Counted from the stretch's first letter, positions 19,315 to 28,762 are shown. The stretch is 64,000 nucleotides of DNA from Clostridium sp. AM22-11AC (GCF_003473545.1 NZ_QUCM01000005.1:62001-126000), one strand, 5' to 3'. Program-made: numbers and translations. Notes: a model not told the origin generated them from the letters alone.

Positions 19315-20553
19315 GTGGCAGTAGTAAAACCATTTATATGTATCAGACCTGCAAAGGAGAATGCAGCTAAGGTTGCAGCTCTTCCTTATGACGTATACAA
19401 CCGGAAAGAGGCATGTGCGGCAGTAGCGGGAAATCCTATTTCTTTCTTAAATATTGACAGGGCAGAGACTCAGTTTTCCGATGATGTGGATACGTATGCA
19501 GACTGTGTATACGAAAAAGCAAGAGAGCTTTTAGATACCCAGATCGCAGAAGGGGTATATGTTACAGATGCAGGAGATCATTATTATCTGTATGAACTGA
19601 CCATGGATGGACGCAGCCAGACAGGTATCGTTGCCTGCAGTTCCATTGATGATTATGTAAACGGTGTGGTCAAAAAGCATGAGAACACCAGAGAAGACAA
19701 GGAAATAGACCGTATCCGCCACGTAGATACTGTAAATGCCCAGACAGGCCCTATTTTCCTGGCTTACAGACAGAATGAGACCTTGAAGGCCATCGTAGCA
19801 GAAGAGAAGGCAAAACCGGCTCTCTATGATTTTGTATCTGATGACGGCATCCGCCACAGAGTGTGGAAGATCAATGATCCGGCACAGACAGAAGCCATTG
19901 AGGCGGCATTTGCGGCAATTCCGGCTACCTATATTGCAGACGGACACCACAGAGCAGCTTCCGCTGTGAAGGTTGGCTTAAAGCGCAGGGCGGAAAATCC
20001 TGGATACACAGGAGAAGAGCCATTTAACTACTTCCTGTCTGTTTTATTCCCAGATGAGGAACTGATGATCCTTCCATACAACCGTGTAGTGAAGGACTTA
20101 AACGGGCTGAGTAGGGAGCAGTTCTTTGAGGCTGTAAAAGAAAAATTTGAACTGGAAGAAATTGGAAAAGAACCATATGCTCCAGCTGAAAAAGGAACCT
20201 TTGGCATGTACTTAGACAACACCTGGTATGCTTTAAAGGTACTTCCTCAGTACAAGAGCGCTGACCCGGTAAAGGGTCTGGATGTTTCCATTTTACAGGA
20301 CCAGCTGTTAGGACCGGTACTTGGCATCGGTGATCCAAGAACCGACAAGCGTATCGACTTTATCGGCGGCATCCGCGGTTTAAAAGAGCTGGAACGCCGT
20401 GTAAGCGAAGATATGGAGATTGCCTTTTCCATGTATCCAACTTCCATTGAAGAGCTTTTAGCAGTAGCAGACGCAGGCCTTTTAATGCCGCCTAAGTCTA
20501 CCTGGTTTGAGCCGAAGTTAAGAAGTGGATTATTTATCCACAGATTAAGTTAA
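19315..20553 (+). CDS. DUF1015 family protein
   Basis: 412 residues of the DUF1015 family, often found next to serA/serC in Clostridia. Visible conserved parts are the start KPFICIRPAKENAAKVAALPYDVY, the KHENTREDKEIDRI segment, the IADGHHRAASAVKV motif and a C-terminal FIGGIRGLKELERRV. Function is unknown; a role linked to serine metabolism is inferred only from position. The start is GTG at 19315, six bases after AAGGAG. A terminator follows. Confidence 0.88.
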   Translation: MAVVKPFICIRPAKENAAKVAALPYDVYNRKEACAAVAGNPISFLNIDRAETQFSDDVDTYADCVYEKARELLDTQIAEGVYVTDAGDHYYLYELTMDGRSQTGIVACSSIDDYVNGVVKKHENTREDKEIDRIRHVDTVNAQTGPIFLAYRQNETLKAIVAEEKAKPALYDFVSDDGIRHRVWKINDPAQTEAIEAAFAAIPATYIADGHHRAASAVKVGLKRRAENPGYTGEEPFNYFLSVLFPDEELMILPYNRVVKDLNGLSREQFFEAVKEKFELEEIGKEPYAPAEKGTFGMYLDNTWYALKVLPQYKSADPVKGLDVSILQDQLLGPVLGIGDPRTDKRIDFIGGIRGLKELERRVSEDMEIAFSMYPTSIEELLAVADAGLLMPPKSTWFEPKLRSGLFIHRLS

Positions 20554-20567
20554 ATAAGTTGATTTGA

Positions 20568-20600
20568 GGCCGGCCGCACGATTGTGCGGCTGGTCTTTTT
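20568..20600 (+). terminator. Terminator of the serC-serA-DUF1015 operon
   Basis: 12-bp stem GGCCGGCCGCAC / GTGCGGCTGGTC with the loop GATT, followed by TTTTT. It sits between convergent genes. Confidence 0.88.
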
Positions 20601-21671
20601 CTATGCAGTGGGAACATCTTTCGTCTGATATACCCGCCTCCATTCTTTGGTGCCCTCTACTTTTACAGCTTCACACTGGTTCCTGCGCAGGAATTTGACC
20701 AGTTCGTAGCAGTTGATCCAGATCTCATGGTCACTTTCTTTCTGTGACTCGTCAAAGACCAGTTCCAGGCCGAAGTGAAGGTGGGACTCTTCGATATTGT
20801 TGGTATTTTCTTTGGAACTGTAGCCGGTGCGCCCCATATATCCGATGACATCACCGGCCTGGACAGCGCTGCCTTCTTTTAAATTGGACTGGAAGGGGTA
20901 GTTTTTGCGCAGGTGGGCGTAGTAATAGTACCGCTTTTTGTCAAAGCTGCGGATACCGATCCGCCAGCCCCCGTACTGGTTCCAGCCCAGTGCTTCCACA
21001 TAGCCGGACTCCACTGCGATAATGGGAGTTCCCACCTGCCCCATCATGTCATGGCCTAAGTGGCGGCGCTTGAAGCCATAGCTGCGGGAGACTCCGAAAT
21101 CATCAAAGTCGTTGTAAGGAAAGTTCTTTGCCAGTGGGAAGAAGGCTTTCAGTCCGTATTTTGTGACCCAGACGGTATCAGTATTTTGCGCAGATTGCTG
21201 CAGCATTTCCGGCACTTCATCCGCCGGGATCTCTGCCTGGAATGTCCCTACCATTCCGTCTAACACCGCCCCATAAGCCTGTCTGTAATAGTCATAATAT
21301 TTCATATCGCTTGTCAGTTCTTCCATGGTCATTTCACCATTGATCAGCTGTTCCGCCACCTTTTTCATATCACTTTTCTTATATCTGGAAAAATCCCCGC
21401 CATAGCGTGTTCCAAGATACGCCAGCAGGTCCACCCAATTTAAATGAACCTCTGCCTGGCAGGTATCCACATCGTACCGGAACGCCTGCTCCAACGCTTC
21501 ACAGGTAACATTAAAATCCACCCATTTAATAAAATCACCGGAAGTCTGGAAAATACCAGCCTGCCGGTCCGTTCTTTTCATAAAAAGGCAAAGACATAAA
21601 AGAACCAGGACAAAAAGTTCCGTACCGATAAAGAAAAATGAACGAAATGAACGTTTTCTGGAAAAAGACAT
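20601..21671 (-). CDS. M23 family metallopeptidase, membrane-anchored
   Basis: 356 residues. One N-terminal membrane segment (FFFIGTELFVLVLLCLCLFM) follows a basic start. The C-terminal LytM/M23 domain has the zinc motif HLGHD (HxxxD), a GTPIIAVESGYVEALG strand, YYAHL and the final SHLHFG (HxH). Such proteins cut or remodel peptidoglycan, often in sporulation or division. An upstream in-frame ATG at 21728 exists, but the start at 21671 has an AGGGGG site 6 bases away. The gene stands alone on this strand. Confidence 0.88.
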   Translation of the reverse strand: MSFSRKRSFRSFFFIGTELFVLVLLCLCLFMKRTDRQAGIFQTSGDFIKWVDFNVTCEALEQAFRYDVDTCQAEVHLNWVDLLAYLGTRYGGDFSRYKKSDMKKVAEQLINGEMTMEELTSDMKYYDYYRQAYGAVLDGMVGTFQAEIPADEVPEMLQQSAQNTDTVWVTKYGLKAFFPLAKNFPYNDFDDFGVSRSYGFKRRHLGHDMMGQVGTPIIAVESGYVEALGWNQYGGWRIGIRSFDKKRYYYYAHLRKNYPFQSNLKEGSAVQAGDVIGYMGRTGYSSKENTNNIEESHLHFGLELVFDESQKESDHEIWINCYELVKFLRRNQCEAVKVEGTKEWRRVYQTKDVPTA

Positions 21672-21770
21672 AATATCCCCCTTTTGTTCTGGAGCAAGTT
21701 TGCTTAAGATACCTGTACCCATAATCATATGCTGATTATGACTGGGATATGTTTCTTACAAGGGGTTCCC

Positions 21771-21799
21771 TTGTTACAAAAGGAAAAATATGGTAAGAT
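21771..21799 (+). promoter_or_regulatory. Putative promoter of the alcohol dehydrogenase gene
   Basis: TTGTTA at 21771-21776 and TAAGAT at 21794-21799, 17-base spacer, about 75 bases before the start codon. Confidence 0.55.
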
Positions 21800-21874
21800 A
21801 ATGAATAGATTGGCCATGTTAAATGGTCCAAGATCAGGCAGTATAAAATCAATGATCGTATGGAGGATAAGGCA

Positions 21875-23053
21875 ATGCAGAATTTTGAATTTTATGCACC
21901 AACCCGGATGATTTTTGGAAAAGATACTCACAAGCAGGTGGGAAAACTGGTAAAGGAGTACGGTTTTAAGAAGGTTTTCGTTCATTACGGCGGTGCAAGC
22001 GCGCAGAAGAGCGGGCTTCTTGATACTGTATTAGATGCCTTAAAGGCAGAAAATATCGACTATGTGACCTTAGGCGGCGTTCAGGCAAATCCGACTCTGG
22101 CTATGGCAAGAGAAGGCATTGAACTGGGCAAAAAGGAAGGCGTTGACTTTATCCTTGCAGTAGGCGGCGGAAGTGTCATCGACTCTGCAAAATGTATTGC
22201 AGACGGTATTGCAAACCCGGATGTAGACGTATGGAAGTTCTATATGAAAGAGGAAACTCCAAAGGCTGCTCTGCCGGTAGGCGTTATCCTTACACTGTCT
22301 GCAACCGGAAGTGAAATGAGTGCTTCCAGCGTTATCACCAATACAGAACTGGGCTTAAAACGCGGATTTAACAGCCCTGGACACAGACCATTATTCTCTA
22401 TCTGCAATCCGGAACTGACCTATACTGTAAGCCCGTTCCAGACCGGCTGCGGAGCTGTGGATATTATGATGCATACGTTAGAACGCTATTTCAGTGTTGG
22501 TGAGGATACACCATTATCCGACCGTATTGCAGAGGGAGTTTTAAAGACAGTGATCCCGGCTGGAAAAGCAGCACTGGAAAATCCAAATGATTATGAAGCA
22601 AGAGCGTCCATCATGTGGGCAGGAACTATTTCCCACAATGACCTGACCGGCCTTGGAAGATCCGTTTTTATGGCAGTACATCAGATGGAGCATGAATTAT
22701 CCGGTATGGATGAGAAAATTGCTCACGGCGCAGGACTTTCTGCTTTATGGGCATCTTGGGCAAGATATGTATATGAAAATAATGTAAGCCGCTTTGCCCA
22801 GTACGCAGTGAATGTATGGAACATTGAAATGGATTTTGAGCATCCGGAAAAGACCGCTTTGGCAGGTATTAAGGCTACAGAAGATTATTTCAAGAGCCTG
22901 AATATGCCAACCTCTTTAAGAGAACTGAATGTGGATCCTGCATCTTTTGAAGAACTGGCAGAAAAATGCACCAACCACGGCACAAGAACACTGGCAGGTA
23001 TTAAGGTATTGGACAAGCCGGATATTATTGAAATTTATAAGATGGCATATTAA
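21875..23053 (+). CDS. Iron-containing alcohol dehydrogenase (butanol-dehydrogenase type)
   Basis: 392 residues. The NAD(P)-binding VGGGSVIDSAKCIADG motif and the metal ligands are visible: VDIMMHTLERYF (Asp and His), VHQMEHELSG (His) and IAHGAGLSALWASW (His). The overall layout, starting NFEFYAPTRMIFGKDT, fits YqhD/BdhA-like enzymes that reduce aldehydes with NADPH or NADH. GGAGG at 21862-21866 is 8 bases before the ATG at 21875; an ATG at 21860 overlaps that site. The gene is single. Confidence 0.93.
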   Translation: MQNFEFYAPTRMIFGKDTHKQVGKLVKEYGFKKVFVHYGGASAQKSGLLDTVLDALKAENIDYVTLGGVQANPTLAMAREGIELGKKEGVDFILAVGGGSVIDSAKCIADGIANPDVDVWKFYMKEETPKAALPVGVILTLSATGSEMSASSVITNTELGLKRGFNSPGHRPLFSICNPELTYTVSPFQTGCGAVDIMMHTLERYFSVGEDTPLSDRIAEGVLKTVIPAGKAALENPNDYEARASIMWAGTISHNDLTGLGRSVFMAVHQMEHELSGMDEKIAHGAGLSALWASWARYVYENNVSRFAQYAVNVWNIEMDFEHPEKTALAGIKATEDYFKSLNMPTSLRELNVDPASFEELAEKCTNHGTRTLAGIKVLDKPDIIEIYKMAY

Positions 23054-23111
23054 AAAGCAGCAGTAAGAGAGAACGCCTGCTGGCGCAGGCGGTACTCCGG
23101 CAGACATAGAA

Positions 23112-23156
23112 ACAGCCTTCAGAAAAGGAACAAAATGTTCCAATTCTGGAGGCTGT
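23112..23156. other. Long hairpin between convergent genes
   Basis: ACAGCCTTCAGAA pairs with TTCTGGAGGCTGT around an inner GGAAC/GTTCC stem. It separates the convergent dehydrogenase and MBL genes and may end transcription from both sides, but it lacks a T-run. A second small stem, CGCCTGC/GCAGGCG, is at 23074-23091. Confidence 0.5.
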
Positions 23157-23198
23157 GCTGCGTTATCATGGGTTCATAAAAAATATCAGTGACATGTT

Positions 23199-24002
23199 TT
23201 ACAGTTTTATAATCTCCCCGTCATCAGGAACCAGCAGATTTCCATGATAATATTCTTTTCCTTCTGCTGTGTAAAGTTCTTTCCTGTGGCTTAAGTTTTT
23301 ATCTTCTGTATGCCACAGCACCAGATTTGGAATAGAAAGGCTTTCTGCCAGTTCGCAGGCTTCTTTTACTGTGCTGTGATGTTTTTCATAAGGCTGGAAC
23401 CGTTCTCTGTCACCATAGAGGCAGAATGCTTCGTGAAGAAGCCACTGACTGCCTTCCACATATGGCTTACATTCCGGATTGTAAGGCTCGTCTCCGGCGC
23501 AGGTGAACTTCTTTCCGTTTTTCAGGTGCATGGTGAAGCCGAACTGTTTTGCCTTTGTAGACAAAATATCAAAGAAAGTTACATCATAATCTAAAATAGA
23601 AACGGTTTCTCCGTCTTCTACCGGGATCAGGAAGATCTGTTCCCCGATCATTTTATAAAATTTCCCCTGAAGTGTTAAACGGCATAAGGTAGAGATCGTA
23701 TCTGCCAGTCCCGGATGGCAGTAGATGCGAAGTTCCCCTTCGTATTTTCCTTTTTTCATGGCAGTGGCGATCATGCGGACCATCCAGACAATTCCAAGGA
23801 TATGGTCGGTGTGCTCATGGGTGACAAAAATGTGATGGATATGGGCCATGTCCACATTCATTTTTTCCAGAATACCTAAAATACCATTACCGCCGCCGGC
23901 ATCTACCATAAAAAATTCATCTCCGTCTTTTATGGCAAAGCAGGTATTGTAACAGCGGGTTGCCTGTGCGTTTCCGGTACCAAATACGTATAATTCTTCC
24001 AT
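23199..24002 (-). CDS. MBL-fold metallo-hydrolase (RNase Z-like)
   Basis: 267 residues. The metallo-beta-lactamase metal motif is FVTHEHTDHILG, with a preceding MVDAGGGNG strand and later AGDEP and LWHTED ligands. The overall form resembles RNase Z/phosphodiesterase-like members, but the typical RNase Z exosite is not obvious, so the substrate is open. The start at 24002 has AAAGGA 8 bases upstream; an in-frame ATG at 24044 has no such site. It is divergent from fbp, which starts 175 bases away. Confidence 0.8.
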   Translation of the reverse strand: MEELYVFGTGNAQATRCYNTCFAIKDGDEFFMVDAGGGNGILGILEKMNVDMAHIHHIFVTHEHTDHILGIVWMVRMIATAMKKGKYEGELRIYCHPGLADTISTLCRLTLQGKFYKMIGEQIFLIPVEDGETVSILDYDVTFFDILSTKAKQFGFTMHLKNGKKFTCAGDEPYNPECKPYVEGSQWLLHEAFCLYGDRERFQPYEKHHSTVKEACELAESLSIPNLVLWHTEDKNLSHRKELYTAEGKEYYHGNLLVPDDGEIIKL

Positions 24003-24176
24003 ATTTCGATCCTTTCTTGTGCATTTCTTCATAAATCTTAACAAAATGTAAGCTTGTGTTCCTGCGGAAAAACTTTTATTTTCAATAAGAATATGGTACT
24101 ATAATCCCATATAAAACGCAAGATTTCCTTGATAAAGTCTTTTTTGGGACATGTAAAGAAAGGAAAATGCGATAAG

Positions 24177-26129
24177 ATGGGGGAATGTAATATGAGGGAT
24201 CTGGCTTATCTGCAGCTTCTGGCGCGTGAATATCCGTCAGTTAAGGAAGCTACCAGTGAGATCGTAAACTTAATGGCGATCTGTAGTCTTCCAAAAGGAA
24301 CAGAGTATTTTTTCAGTGATCTTCATGGAGAGTATGAAGCGTTTATCCATTTACTCCGGTCTTCTTCCGGTATCATCCGTGAAAAGATCAAGGAAACATT
24401 CGGACATTTGATCCCGGAGGAGGAGCAGTTACAGTTAGCAAATCTGATCTATTATCCAGAGCGTCATCTTCCAAGGATGATGAAAGTTGGACGGTATACA
24501 GAAGACTGGCAGAAGATCACCATTTACAGACTGGTTAAGATCTGCCGCGAAGTTTCTTCCAAATATACCCGTTCGAAGGTAAGAAAAAAGATGCCCAAGG
24601 AGTTTGCTTATATTATTGATGAGCTTCTCCATGTAGACTACAGCGATGAGAACAAGAAACTTTACTACAATGAGATCATCCATTCTATTATTGATACCAG
24701 TATAGCAGACAAGTTTATTGTTGCGCTGTGCCGTTTGATCCAAAATCTGACCATTGATAATCTTCACATTATCGGCGATATTTTTGATCGTGGACCAAGA
24801 GCGGATATTATCATGAAGGAGTTAATGAACTTCCATGATGTGGACATCCAGTGGGGAAATCATGATATTTCCTGGATGGGAGCAGCTGCCGGCAATCTGG
24901 CCTGTATCTGTAATGTGCTTCGTATAGCCATCAGCTACAACAGCTTTGATGTGCTGGAAGATGGATACGGTATCAATCTGCGTCCACTGTCCATGTTTGC
25001 GGCAAAAGTTTACCAGGATGATCCATGTGTCCGCTTTATGCCAAAGATCCTGGATGAAAATATTTATGATGCAGTAGATCCTGGCCTGGCAGCTAAGATG
25101 CACAAGGCAATTGCTGTGATCCAGTTTAAGGTAGAAGAAGCGATGATGCAGCGCCATCCGGAGTATGAGATGGAAAACCGCATGCTTTTAACTGCAGTGG
25201 ATTACAAGAAAGGAACCGTTACCATTGAAGGAAAAGAATACCCAATGCTGGATATGAATTTCCCAACCATTGACCCGCGAAATCCACTGGAGCTGACCAG
25301 AGGAGAAAAGGAACTGTTACGCACTCTCTGCGCGTCATTCCGCCACAGCGAGGTTTTACAGCGTCAGGTGAAATTTATCTATTCTCATGGTGGTATTTAC
25401 AAGTGCTACAACTCCAATCTGCTGTATCACGGATGTATTCCTATGACAAAAGATGGAGCATTTGATACCATTATGATCGGTGGAAATGGTTATAAAGGAA
25501 AGTCCCTGATGGATTTCTTAAACCGCCAGGTACATAATGCCTACTTCCTTCCGGACGGTGCAGATGGAAAAGAAGAAGCACTGGATCTGATGTGGTATCT
25601 CTGGTGCGGAGCAAGATCTCCGGTATTTGGAAAGTCAAAGATGACTACCTTTGAACACTATTTTGTAGAAGATAAGGCAACACATAAAGAGGTGATGAAC
25701 CCTTACTACAAACTGTGTGAAAAAGTAGAGATCTGTGACAAGATCCTGGAAGAATTTGGCTTAAAAACGGAAGGTTCCCATATTATTAACGGGCATGTGC
25801 CTGTTAAGTTAAAAGACGGGGAAAAACCGGTAAAAGCAGGGGGAAAGCTTTTTGTGATCGACGGTGGTCTTTCAAAGGCATATCAGAGCACTACCGGCAT
25901 TGCAGGATATACATTGATCTACAACTCACACCATCTGGCACTGGCAGAGCATATGCCATTTGACCCGAAGAAAGACAGTACACCGAAGGTGTCTGTGGTT
26001 GAAAAACTGAAGGTCAGGATCATGGTGGCAGATACGGATAAGGGCCGTGAATTAAAGGAACAGATCGCAGACCTGAAAGAATTAGTGGCGGCATACCGGG
26101 AAGGCGTAATAAAGGAAAGGGCTGAATAA
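24177..26129 (+). CDS. fbp: Fructose-1,6-bisphosphatase class III
   Basis: 650 residues from the chosen ATG. The metallophosphatase core is seen in FFSDLHGEYEAF, IIGDIFDRGPRADII, WGNHDISWMGAAAGN and, near the C-terminus, IINGHVPVK and FVIDGGLSKAYQ. Class III enzymes of this size are typical of Firmicutes and serve gluconeogenesis. An ATG at 24192 is also possible; both begin close to the conserved MRDLAYLQLLAREYP. A TATAAT at 24100-24105 may be the -10 element. The stop overlaps the start of the next gene. Confidence 0.95.
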   Translation: MGECNMRDLAYLQLLAREYPSVKEATSEIVNLMAICSLPKGTEYFFSDLHGEYEAFIHLLRSSSGIIREKIKETFGHLIPEEEQLQLANLIYYPERHLPRMMKVGRYTEDWQKITIYRLVKICREVSSKYTRSKVRKKMPKEFAYIIDELLHVDYSDENKKLYYNEIIHSIIDTSIADKFIVALCRLIQNLTIDNLHIIGDIFDRGPRADIIMKELMNFHDVDIQWGNHDISWMGAAAGNLACICNVLRIAISYNSFDVLEDGYGINLRPLSMFAAKVYQDDPCVRFMPKILDENIYDAVDPGLAAKMHKAIAVIQFKVEEAMMQRHPEYEMENRMLLTAVDYKKGTVTIEGKEYPMLDMNFPTIDPRNPLELTRGEKELLRTLCASFRHSEVLQRQVKFIYSHGGIYKCYNSNLLYHGCIPMTKDGAFDTIMIGGNGYKGKSLMDFLNRQVHNAYFLPDGADGKEEALDLMWYLWCGARSPVFGKSKMTTFEHYFVEDKATHKEVMNPYYKLCEKVEICDKILEEFGLKTEGSHIINGHVPVKLKDGEKPVKAGGKLFVIDGGLSKAYQSTTGIAGYTLIYNSHHLALAEHMPFDPKKDSTPKVSVVEKLKVRIMVADTDKGRELKEQIADLKELVAAYREGVIKERAE

Positions 26130-26662
26130 TGACCAGAGCAGAATTTTTACAGGGACTGAGGACAGAACTGGAAGGGCGCGTTCCGTATTCCGTGATTCAG
26201 GAAAATATACGATATTATGATTCATACATTTCAGATGAAATAAGCAAAGGGGCTGATGAGGCAGAGGTGATCGAAAACCTTGGAGGCCCAAGGATCATTG
26301 CCAGGACGATCGTAGATGCAGCACTAAATACAGAAGATCGTCCGGACGGCTATGAAACTTATGGCTCCGGAGAGACACAGGAAGCAGATGATAACAGCCA
26401 GAGCCGTGAGTACAGTGGCCCCTATGGCACAGTAGACAGAGAAGAGTCTTATCAGGATACATACCATAGAAATGTACATTATGTAGATTTCAGCAAATGG
26501 TATGTGAGACTGGCAGCAGGACTGATCGTATTTTTCATTATCTTCCTGCTTATGAGCCTGTTCTTTGGGATCATAGGACTGGCTGGCTGGGTATTGTCTT
26601 ATATCTGGCCGGTACTTCTGATCTTAATGATCTTCTGGATGTTTAAGGGACCGGGAAGATAA
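26129..26662 (+). CDS. DUF1700 (HAAS-domain) membrane protein
   Basis: 177 residues. The N-terminal 60 residues (MTRAEFLQGLRTELEGRVP ... YYDSYISDEISKGADEAEVIENLGGPRIIA) are the helical HAAS/DUF1700 domain. A polar linker follows and then two C-terminal membrane segments (residues about 128-172). Family members are often coupled to PadR regulators; none is adjacent here. The ATG shares a base with the fbp stop, so translation is coupled. Confidence 0.8.
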   Translation: MTRAEFLQGLRTELEGRVPYSVIQENIRYYDSYISDEISKGADEAEVIENLGGPRIIARTIVDAALNTEDRPDGYETYGSGETQEADDNSQSREYSGPYGTVDREESYQDTYHRNVHYVDFSKWYVRLAAGLIVFFIIFLLMSLFFGIIGLAGWVLSYIWPVLLILMIFWMFKGPGR

Positions 26663-26689
26663 GATTACAATTGATTGCGATAAAGTAAG

Positions 26690-26720
26690 TAGGCACTTTT
26701 GGTTTAAAAAGTGCCTATTT
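26690..26720 (+). terminator. Terminator after the fbp operon
   Basis: TAGGCACTTT pairs with AAAGTGCCTA, followed by a short TTT. The weak T-run lowers confidence. Confidence 0.6.
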
Positions 26721-26744
26721 ATGTATATAAATCATGTCTTATTC

Positions 26745-26773
26745 TTGACATTTTTGTGAAAAAATAATATAAT
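26745..26773 (+). promoter_or_regulatory. Promoter of the first NlpC/P60 gene
   Basis: TTGACA at 26745-26750 and TATAAT at 26768-26773 with a 17-base spacer: a perfect consensus sigma-A promoter. Confidence 0.88.
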
Positions 26774-26835
26774 TGCGTTGTTGGTTCGTAACAAATCCGT
26801 AACAATTCTATTTCGACAGTTAGGAGACTTTCAGC

Positions 26836-27555
26836 GTGAATTTTACTTTATTTCGGAGACATGCGGTAAAGGCTGCCGCAGGTCTTTTTCTTTTATCAGG
26901 TATTCTTTTTGTAAATCCAGGAGAAAGTCTGGCTGCTTCTAAAGGGGCAGAAGTACAGACACGCTCTTCTTATATGGTGACGATCGCAGCGCCTTCTGTA
27001 GAAGTACATCTTTCCGCAAATGAACACAGCCGTTCTGTAGGACAGGTAAAAAGGGGACAGACCTATGAGGTCCTCTCCAATCAGGGAAATGGCTGGGTGA
27101 AGATCAGCACAGGCAGCGGAGAAGGTTATATTAAGACTTCAGGAAAAGCTTCCCTTGTAGAAAAAAACCGTGAAACAGTGGATCTTTCTGCCAGACAGCG
27201 CCGTCAGACTGTGGAATTTGCTCTTCAGTTTGTAGGCGGAACCTATGTATTTGGCGGTGTTGACCCCAATAATGGAGTAGACTGCTCCGGTTTTACCAGA
27301 TATATTTTGCAGAATACTGCTTCCATCAGTCTTCCTCATTCTTCCAAAGGGCAGTCTAACTATGGCACTGAGGTTTCAGAAGAGGAAATGCAGCCGGGAG
27401 ATCTGATCTTCTACGGTGATGATGCAGGTATCAATCACATAGCAATGTACATTGGAAATGGACAGATCGTTCATGCTTCAACAGAAGCTACCGGTATTAA
27501 GACTTCTCCTTATAACTACCGTAAGCCGGTGAAGATTGTCAGTGTTTTAAGCTAG
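26836..27555 (+). CDS. Secreted SH3b-NlpC/P60 peptidoglycan hydrolase, copy 1
   Basis: 239 residues. A signal peptide (about 1-34, ending SLAA) is followed by a bacterial SH3 domain (about 45-105, VEVHLSANEHSRSVGQVKRGQ ... NGWVKIS) and an NlpC/P60 domain with Cys in VDCSGFTRY, His in INHIAMYIG and a third polar residue in HAST. It should cut stem-peptide bonds in the wall. The start is GTG at 26836, nine bases after AGGAG. It is a paralogue of the next gene. Confidence 0.9.
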   Translation: MNFTLFRRHAVKAAAGLFLLSGILFVNPGESLAASKGAEVQTRSSYMVTIAAPSVEVHLSANEHSRSVGQVKRGQTYEVLSNQGNGWVKISTGSGEGYIKTSGKASLVEKNRETVDLSARQRRQTVEFALQFVGGTYVFGGVDPNNGVDCSGFTRYILQNTASISLPHSSKGQSNYGTEVSEEEMQPGDLIFYGDDAGINHIAMYIGNGQIVHASTEATGIKTSPYNYRKPVKIVSVLS

Positions 27556-27577
27556 GTCATTCAATCAGATCATTACA

Positions 27578-27613
27578 AATCCCTGGTGCCAGCAAGGTAC
27601 CGGGGATTTTTTT
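27578..27613 (+). terminator. Terminator between the two NlpC/P60 genes
   Basis: 13-bp stem AATCCCTGGTGCC / GGTACCGGGGATT with the loop AGCAA, then a T-run. Confidence 0.85.
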
Positions 27614-27672
27614 GTGAAGAAATTGTGAAATCTGTCAAAAATATTAATAAATATTAAAAAAAAATAAAAATA

Positions 27673-27700
27673 TTGACGAAGCTCTCATCTGTGATATAAT
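27673..27700 (+). promoter_or_regulatory. Promoter of the second NlpC/P60 gene
   Basis: TTGACG at 27673-27678 and TATAAT at 27695-27700 with a 16-base spacer. Confidence 0.75.
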
Positions 27701-27776
27701 ACAAATGTAATTAACGTAATATTTATGTAACATTTAAAAGCAACTATTTAACATAAATCGTAACAAATAGGATGGG

Positions 27777-28505
27777 ATGAGAATGCATAATTTTTTTGGT
27801 AAACTGGTTAGAACAGGACTTGTATGTGGAATATTGATGACAGCAGTGCCGATGACTTCCATGGCAGCCATCGGGCCTGGATTTAAAACAGGAACATATA
27901 TTGCGACTATTACAGCAGAAAGCGTAAACATCAACAAGACAAAAGATGGAGAAGATGTTTTGACCACAGCCAAAGCAGGCAGTGTTTTTGAAGTATTAGA
28001 AGACCTTGGAAATGGCTGGATGAAGATCCGCGTAAATGATACAGAAGGTTATCTTCCTGTTTCCGGAAATGCAGAGGTAGAGGAAGCAGAAGCAGGCGAG
28101 ATGGAACAGGTCCAGAAAGAAGCCATTGAGTCCTCCAACAGCTACAAAAGACAGCAGCTTGTAAGTTATGCCCTTCAGTTTGTAGGTGGTCCGTACCGTT
28201 ACGGCGGCAGTGACCCACATACAGGAACAGACTGTTCCGGATTTACCCGCTATGTGTATCAGCATGGTTTAGGTATTTCTTTAAACCGTTCTTCAGGCAG
28301 CCAGGCTTCCCAGGGAACTGCAATCAGCGCGTCCAAGATGCAGCCGGGAGATCTGCTTTTTTACGGAAGCGGAAAGAGTATTAATCATGTAGCAATGTAC
28401 ATAGGAGATGGAAAGATCGTACATGCTTCTACCGAAGCAACAGGTATTAAGGTTTCTAACTGGAATTACAAAAATCCGGTGAAGATCGTAAGTGTGCTGG
28501 GATAA
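27777..28505 (+). CDS. Secreted SH3b-NlpC/P60 peptidoglycan hydrolase, copy 2
   Basis: 242 residues, same plan as the upstream paralogue: signal peptide to about residue 30 (MTSMAA), SH3 domain (VNINKTKDGEDVLTTAKAGS ... NGWMKIR), a Glu-rich linker, and an NlpC/P60 domain with TDCSGFTRY and INHVAMYIG. The C-terminal halves of the two are very alike (both end NPVKIVSVL or KPVKIVSVL), showing tandem duplication. The start may be 27777 or the ATG at 27783. Own promoter and terminator mean independent expression. Confidence 0.9.
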   Translation: MRMHNFFGKLVRTGLVCGILMTAVPMTSMAAIGPGFKTGTYIATITAESVNINKTKDGEDVLTTAKAGSVFEVLEDLGNGWMKIRVNDTEGYLPVSGNAEVEEAEAGEMEQVQKEAIESSNSYKRQQLVSYALQFVGGPYRYGGSDPHTGTDCSGFTRYVYQHGLGISLNRSSGSQASQGTAISASKMQPGDLLFYGSGKSINHVAMYIGDGKIVHASTEATGIKVSNWNYKNPVKIVSVLG

Positions 28506-28534
28506 TGAATTAAAATGATATTGAAAAATAGACA

Positions 28535-28566
28535 GGCCTTTCTGCCGGCGGCAGAAGGGCCTTTTT
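28535..28566 (+). terminator. Terminator after NlpC/P60 copy 2
   Basis: GGCCTTTCTGCC pairs with GGCAGAAGGGCC around a three-base loop, followed by TTTTT. Confidence 0.88.
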
Positions 28567-28596
28567 CGCAGGTTGGGAAATTTGTCTCATAAACGG

Positions 28597-28635
28597 GAGA
28601 AAAGCCGGGATAGGGGAGCTATCCTGGCTTTTCTC
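28597..28635. other. Perfect long hairpin, no T-run
   Basis: A 17-bp stem (28597-28613 with 28619-28635, one G-T pair) lies after the terminator. It is followed by AAGGGG, so it does not act as a simple terminator. A second, imperfect hairpin (TGAGGC..GGTTT / AAACC..GCCTCA) follows at about 28663-28697. Their roles are unknown. Confidence 0.5.
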
Positions 28636-28762
28636 AAGGGGAGTATAAATAATTAATAAGGATGAGGCTATGGTTTAAGGGAAACCATGTTGCCTCACAT
28701 TAGTTATAATATAAATACAGGGAAAATGCAAGTAAATTCCCAGGAAAAAGGGGGGAATTACG

